Source: Pseudosporangium ferrugineum (GTDB lineage: Bacteria; Actinomycetota; Actinomycetes; Mycobacteriales; Micromonosporaceae). Taken from it: a DNA stretch of 64,000 bases. The DNA is taken from contig NZ_PVZG01000009.1 of the NCBI RefSeq assembly GCF_003002065.1, positions 248,001 to 312,000 of the forward strand. The letters are read 5' to 3'. Below, in pieces: positions 60,307-64,000 of the stretch. The translations under genes and the position numbers were made by a program. Below the pieces are notes generated by a model. The model searched no databases, had not been told where the DNA came from, and worked only from the letters and a program-made list of their open reading frames with translations. The stretch's first letter is position 1. Every line of letters begins with the position of its first letter.

Positions 60307-61220
60307 TGAACTGGCCGTCCGTCGGCGTCGTGATCCCCACCCGCAACCGCCCCGAACTGGTGCGCAAGGCGATCGCCGCGGTCCGCGAGCAGCGCTATCC
60401 GGGCGAGATCAAGATCGTTGTCGTGTACGACCAGACGGAGCCCGACTACCTGCTCGCCTCCACCGAGGGCATCGAGGTCCTGGTCCTCACGAACTGGCGC
60501 ACCTCCGGGCTGGCCGGCGCGCGCAACACCGGCATCCTCGCGCTGGACACCGAGCTCGTGGCGTTCTGCGACGACGACGACCGCTGGGTCCCCGACAAGC
60601 TGCGCCGCCAGGTGGCCGCCCTGGTCGCGGAGGCCGACGCCGAGTTCGCGACGTGTGCGATCGAGGTCGAGTACGAGGGCAAGTGCACCCCTCGGCTCGC
60701 CGGGCGCAGCCGGGTCACCGTCGAGGAGCTGGCCCGCTCGCGGATGGCGATGCTGCACTCCTCGTCGTTCCTGGTCCGCCGGGAGGCGCTGGGCGAGGAC
60801 GCCATCGGCCTGGTCGCCGAGGACGCGCCGGGAAGCCAGAACGAGGACTGGGACCTGCTGCTGCGGGCGGCCCGGCGGGCGCCGATCGTGCACCTCGACG
60901 AGCCGCTGGTGCGGGTGCTGTGGGGCCGGACGTCGCACTACGCGTACGAGTACGCCACGAAGATCTCCTCGCTGCGCTGGATGATGCAGCGCCACCCCGA
61001 GATCAGCGGCTGCCGGCCCGGCGCCGCCCGCGTGTACGGCCAGCTCGCCTGCTGGTCCGCGGCCACCGGGAACCGCTCGCAGGCCTGGCAGTTCAGCAAG
61101 GAGGCGGTCCGCGCGAACTGGAAGGAACCGCGTACGGCCATCGCGCTGGCGGCCATGACCGGCGCCGTGAAGGTGGAGAACGTTCTCTCCGCCCTGCACA
61201 AACGCGGACGAGGTATCTAA
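60306..61220 (+). CDS. Family 2 glycosyltransferase
   Basis: A 304-residue GT-A enzyme with SVGVVIPTRNRPELVRKAI, the loop LAGARNTGILALDTELVAF and a metal-binding DDDDRW. No transmembrane helices, so it acts on the cytoplasmic face. It follows the sulfotransferase with a TGATG junction and AGGAGG upstream. It probably adds one sugar of the repeat unit. Confidence 0.88.
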   Translation: MNWPSVGVVIPTRNRPELVRKAIAAVREQRYPGEIKIVVVYDQTEPDYLLASTEGIEVLVLTNWRTSGLAGARNTGILALDTELVAFCDDDDRWVPDKLRRQVAALVAEADAEFATCAIEVEYEGKCTPRLAGRSRVTVEELARSRMAMLHSSSFLVRREALGEDAIGLVAEDAPGSQNEDWDLLLRAARRAPIVHLDEPLVRVLWGRTSHYAYEYATKISSLRWMMQRHPEISGCRPGAARVYGQLACWSAATGNRSQAWQFSKEAVRANWKEPRTAIALAAMTGAVKVENVLSALHKRGRGI

Positions 61221-61229
61221 CACACTCTT

Positions 61230-61257
61230 TTGCGCACACCCGATCGGCAGGTAGTGT
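61230..61257 (+). promoter_or_regulatory. Promoter of the DeoR-galT unit
   Basis: -35 TTGCGC (61230-61235), 16-base spacer, -10 TAGTGT (61252-61257). Direct repeats GTGTTCG (61254-61260 and 61264-61270), ten bases apart, overlap the -10 and continue downstream, as expected for an operator on one face of the helix. Confidence 0.55.
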
Positions 61258-61301
61258 TCGCACGTGTTCGAAATAGTGCGGTTCACTTCGGCGGGTGGCT
61301 G

Positions 61302-62078
61302 ATGCTCGCCCAGCAGCGGCAAGCTGCGATCCTCGACCGGGTCCGTGCGGCCGGCGGCGTCCGGGTCAGCGAACTGGCCTCCGAGTACGGCGTCAGCGAC
61401 ATGACCATCCGCCGTGACCTGGAATCCCTCGCGGACCGGGGCCTCCTCGCGAAGGTACATGGCGGGGCGACCACCGTGAGCCCCGGTTCCACGCACGAGC
61501 CGGGCTTCGCGGCGAAATCCGTACGCCAGCGCTCCGAGAAGGCGGCCATGGCCATGCGCGCCGCCGCCCTCGTCTCCCCGGGCGACGCGATCGCGCTGTC
61601 CGCCGGCACCACGACCGCGGGCCTCGCCCAGCGGCTCGTCGACGTGCCGGCGCTGACCGTGGTCACCAACTCCATCCCGGTGGCGGACATCTTCTACCGC
61701 GCCGGGCGCCCCGACCAGACCGTGGTGCTGACCGGCGGCACCCGGACGCCCTCCGACGCCCTGGTCGGTCCGGTGGCGGTCGCCGCGATCGGCACCCTGC
61801 ACCTCGACATGCTCTTCATGGGCGTGCACGGCATGAGCGAACGGGCCGGCTACACCACGCCGAACCTCATGGAGGCGGACGTCAACCGCGCCCTGGTCGA
61901 GGCGGCGGAACGGCTCGTGGTGCTCGCCGACCACACCAAGTGGGGCACCGTCGGCATCTCGTCCATCGTCGCCCTCAACCGCGCGGACGTGGTCGTCACC
62001 GACGAGGGCCTGGACGAGGCCGCCCGCACCATCCTCGCGGAACAGGTCGAAGAACTCATGGTGGTGAGCGCTCAGTGA
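61302..62078 (+). CDS. DeoR-family regulator
   Basis: A 258-residue sugar-responsive regulator: N-terminal DeoR helix-turn-helix (VSELASEYGVSDMTIRRDLESL, KVHGGA) and a C-terminal sugar-phosphate-binding domain (SAGTTTAGLAQRL, VVTNSIPVADIF, LTGGTRTPSDALVGP, LADHTKWGTVG). ATG 61302 gives the family's usual MLAQQRQAAIL start. It overlaps galT by four bases (GTGA) and probably represses the unit until a galactose-derived sugar phosphate appears. Confidence 0.92.
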   Translation: MLAQQRQAAILDRVRAAGGVRVSELASEYGVSDMTIRRDLESLADRGLLAKVHGGATTVSPGSTHEPGFAAKSVRQRSEKAAMAMRAAALVSPGDAIALSAGTTTAGLAQRLVDVPALTVVTNSIPVADIFYRAGRPDQTVVLTGGTRTPSDALVGPVAVAAIGTLHLDMLFMGVHGMSERAGYTTPNLMEADVNRALVEAAERLVVLADHTKWGTVGISSIVALNRADVVVTDEGLDEAARTILAEQVEELMVVSAQ

Positions 62079-63166
62079 TCGAGAAGCGGACGGCGATCAG
62101 GCTGACGGACGGCCGGGAGCTGATCTACTTCGACGAGACGCCGGCGGAGGACCGCACCGCGTGGCCGGACACCCGCGAGCTGCCGCCCCCGCCGCCGACC
62201 TCGCAGCTGCGCTACGACCCGCTGGTCGACGAGTGGGTGGCGGTGGCGGCGCATCGGCAGACGCGGACGTTCCTGCCGCCGTCGGACAAGTGCCCGCTGT
62301 GCCCGTCCACTCCGGACTTCGCCAGCGAGATCCCGGCGCCGGACTACGACGTCGTGGTCTTCGAGAACCAGTTCCCGTCGTTCAGCGACCGGGTCAAGGC
62401 CGGCGAGATCACCGAGCTGACCGACATGGTCCCGGTCCGGCCGGGCGTCGGCCGCGCCGAGGTGGTCTGCTTCACCAGCGACCACAACAGCTCCTTCGGC
62501 GCGCTCACGCCCGAACGCGTCCGCACGGTCATCGACGTCCTCGCGGACCGCACCACCGAGATGTCGGCCCTGCCGGGCGTCGAGCAGGTCTTCCCGTTCG
62601 AGAACCGGGGCATCGAGATCGGCGTGACCCTGAGCCACCCGCACGGCCAGATCTACGCGTACCCGATGATCACCCCGCGGACGAAGGCCATGCTCGCCGC
62701 GGCCCGCCGCCACGCCGACTCCACCGGCGGCCGCAACCTCTACGCGGACATCCTGGCCGCGGAGCAGAAGGCGGAGGTCCGCATCGTCGGCGCCAACGAC
62801 CACTGGACCGCGTACGTCCCGGCAGCGGCCCGCTGGCCCTTCGAGGTGCAACTGGCCCCGAACCGCCACGTCCTCGACATCCCGGCCCTGACCCCCGCGG
62901 AACGCGACGCCTTCGCACCGCTGTACCTGGACATCCTGCGCCGCTTCGACGCCCTCTTCGCCAAGCCGATGCCCTACATAGCCGCCTGGCACCAGGCCGT
63001 GACCGGCGCCGACCGCCACCTCGGCTACCTCCACCTCCAGCTCTTCAGCATCCGCCGAGCCGCAGACAAACTGAAGTTCCTGGCCGGCTCCGAATCAGCC
63101 ATGGGCGCCTTCATCAACGACATAATCCCCGAAAAAGCCGCCCAACAACTCCGCGAAGCCCTCTAG
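62075..63166 (+). CDS. galT: Galactose-1-phosphate uridylyltransferase
   Basis: A 363-residue Leloir-pathway enzyme that swaps UMP between UDP-glucose and galactose-1-phosphate. The active-site SHPHGQIY lies near residue 188 (the second His takes the UMP), CPLCPS matches the zinc site, and QLRYDPLVDEWVAVAAHR is the family start. GTG 62075 overlaps the DeoR stop. No galK or galE is in the window, so the rest of the pathway is elsewhere. It can also feed UDP-galactose to the polysaccharide genes upstream. Confidence 0.95.
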   Translation: MIEKRTAIRLTDGRELIYFDETPAEDRTAWPDTRELPPPPPTSQLRYDPLVDEWVAVAAHRQTRTFLPPSDKCPLCPSTPDFASEIPAPDYDVVVFENQFPSFSDRVKAGEITELTDMVPVRPGVGRAEVVCFTSDHNSSFGALTPERVRTVIDVLADRTTEMSALPGVEQVFPFENRGIEIGVTLSHPHGQIYAYPMITPRTKAMLAAARRHADSTGGRNLYADILAAEQKAEVRIVGANDHWTAYVPAAARWPFEVQLAPNRHVLDIPALTPAERDAFAPLYLDILRRFDALFAKPMPYIAAWHQAVTGADRHLGYLHLQLFSIRRAADKLKFLAGSESAMGAFINDIIPEKAAQQLREAL

Positions 63167-63193
63167 CCCTAAGCCCTAACCGCCCCCAAAGCC

Positions 63194-63293
63194 GCACTGC
63201 GCCCGCCTGTGTCGAGGGCGCCAAAACACACAAGGCGCCCTCTGCCGTGGTGTGTTTTGGCGTCCTCGACACAGGCTCCCAGGGGCGCAGTGC
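63194..63293. repeat. Long imperfect inverted repeat
   Basis: Left arm 63194-63231 and right arm 63250-63293 match as reverse complements except for one mismatch and a short insertion in the right arm. Matching blocks include GCACTGCGCCC and GCCTGTGTCGAGG and CGCCAAAACACAC. This gives a hairpin of about 37 pairs with an 18-base loop in the 367-base gap after galT. It could be a small non-autonomous mobile element, a repeated palindrome or a strong terminator. Apart from this and the next hairpin, I see nothing in the gap 63167-63533. Confidence 0.7.
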
Positions 63294-63321
63294 CCGCCGA
63301 GCGAAGCGAGGCCATGTAACA

Positions 63322-63349
63322 GCGGGGGGCCCGGGACAAGGCCCCCCGC
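63322..63349. terminator. GC-rich hairpin after galT
   Basis: Perfect ten-base arms GCGGGGGGCC and GGCCCCCCGC with an eight-base loop. It lies between galT and the convergent alcohol dehydrogenase gene and probably ends one or both transcripts. Confidence 0.6.
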
Positions 63350-63533
63350 AGGGAAGGGACGGCAGGCGATCACCTACCAGCCGCTCTCCGCCCGAGGAAA
63401 CCGGTCGGCGCCCGGGACAAGGCATGCCGGACCGGCGGGCGACTCCTCGTGCGACGCGACCGTCATCCGTTCTGTTAGAGAAAACGAGCCGCGTACCCCT
63501 TGGTTACGCATCCTAAACATCACATTTGAGTGA

Positions 63534-64000
63534 TCAGCGGCTTTCGCCGAAATACGCCGCCTTCATCAGCCGCTCCAGGTCGGTGAGCATCGGCATGCGG
63601 GGGTTTGCCGGCGCGCACTGGTCGAGGTAGGCGTTCATCGCCTGCTGCGGCACCGCGCTGAGGAACGTGTCGCGTTCGATGCCCAGCGCCTCGAACGAGG
63701 GCTCGATGCCTACCGCCGTCCGGAGGCGTTCGACGGCCGCCGCGTACGATTCGACGCCCTGCTGCGGGGTGTCCGCGGGGAGGCCGAGCATCCGGGCGAT
63801 GTCCTGGAACCGTTCCGGGGCCACGTACCGTTCGTACTTGGGCCAGGCGGTCAGCTTCGCCGGCACCGTACCGTTGTGGCGGATGACGTGCGGCAGCAGG
63901 ATCGCGTTGGTCCGGCCGTGCGCGATGTGGAACGTCGCCCCGAGGGTGTGCGCCATGGCGTGGACGATGCCGAGGAACGCGTTGCCGAAGGCCATGCCGG
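63534..64000 (-). CDS. C-terminal end of an AdhE-type iron alcohol dehydrogenase
   Basis: The visible 155 residues are the end of an iron-dependent alcohol dehydrogenase: MAFGNAFLGIVHAMAHTLGA, HIAHGRTNAILLPHVIRHN and CAPANPRMPMLTDLERLMKAAYFG. They match the C-terminal domain of bifunctional acetaldehyde-CoA/alcohol dehydrogenase (AdhE), which turns acetyl-CoA into ethanol. The gene enters from the right edge, so I cannot see whether the aldehyde dehydrogenase half is present. ATG 63995 is inside the gene, not its start. Confidence 0.85.
   Translation of the reverse strand, partial: GMAFGNAFLGIVHAMAHTLGATFHIAHGRTNAILLPHVIRHNGTVPAKLTAWPKYERYVAPERFQDIARMLGLPADTPQQGVESYAAAVERLRTAVGIEPSFEALGIERDTFLSAVPQQAMNAYLDQCAPANPRMPMLTDLERLMKAAYFGESR

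Noticed and set aside
63252..63533. 93-residue frame in the gap before the alcohol dehydrogenase gene
   Set aside because: It runs through the inverted repeat and a terminator hairpin, has no ribosome-binding site and atypical codons.

Overview
The window is very GC-rich, with G or C in nearly every third codon position, many GTG and some TTG starts, and several genes that seem to be leaderless. Gene order and content (mfd-surA-like-mazG, eno-ftsB-DUF501, and the cslA-glxA-cslZ hyphal-tip glycan operon) point to a filamentous actinobacterium. A member of the Micromonosporaceae such as Actinoplanes is my best guess, but it rests on style and content, not on a marker gene.

Layout. 1-10.1 kb: a secreted polymorphic-toxin locus on the minus strand, with a large DNRLRE/LamG surface protein, then an RHS/YD-repeat protein with a Hint domain and a C-terminal toxin, then an overlapping HEAT-like immunity gene. 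10.2-11.4 kb: a hydrolase and a MarR regulator, divergent across a palindromic operator. 11.4-16.9 kb: housekeeping genes (ppx/gppA, an N-acetyltransferase, DUF501, ftsB/divIC, enolase), a PilZ protein and a lipoprotein. 17.0-18.1 kb: a RelA/SpoT-domain gene overlapping a small gene, a possible toxin-antitoxin pair. 18.2-25.2 kb: the mfd operon with a SurA-like lipoprotein, mazG and a DUF885 peptidase-like gene. 25.4-27.2 kb: an isolated hoxX. 27.3-33.7 kb: cslA-glxA-cslZ, convergent with a lysyl-oxidase-like copper protein. 33.8-39.2 kb: ppc, then an ECF sigma factor with a membrane anti-sigma and a divergent lipoprotein; the two sides share a mirror-image pair of ECF-type promoters. 39.3-43.2 kb: a RidA-like gene and a four-gene ABC exporter. 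43.2-46.9 kb: a large HTH/P-loop/helical-repeat (STAND-like) protein with a 44-residue small ORF downstream.

47-61.2 kb is the most distinctive region. It is a polysaccharide cluster with an ATP-sulfurylase-like/APS-kinase fusion, a Wzz/BY-kinase-like protein with a lost P-loop lysine, an O-antigen-ligase-type polymerase, a kinase-fold protein, two sulfotransferases, a MOP flippase, a methyltransferase, two GH26-like hydrolases, a WecG/TagA transferase and a GT2 transferase. Together they look like a Wzx/Wzy pathway for a sulfated exopolysaccharide. The core genes overlap by a few bases, so they are probably one operon, and it is preceded by a long nested RNA-like hairpin.

61.3-64 kb: a DeoR-type regulator with galT, a long inverted repeat in the only gene-free stretch over 300 bases, and the end of an AdhE-type alcohol dehydrogenase gene that runs off the edge. 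I saw no tRNA, rRNA, CRISPR array, transposase or integrase. All functional calls come from reading motifs; no database search was run.
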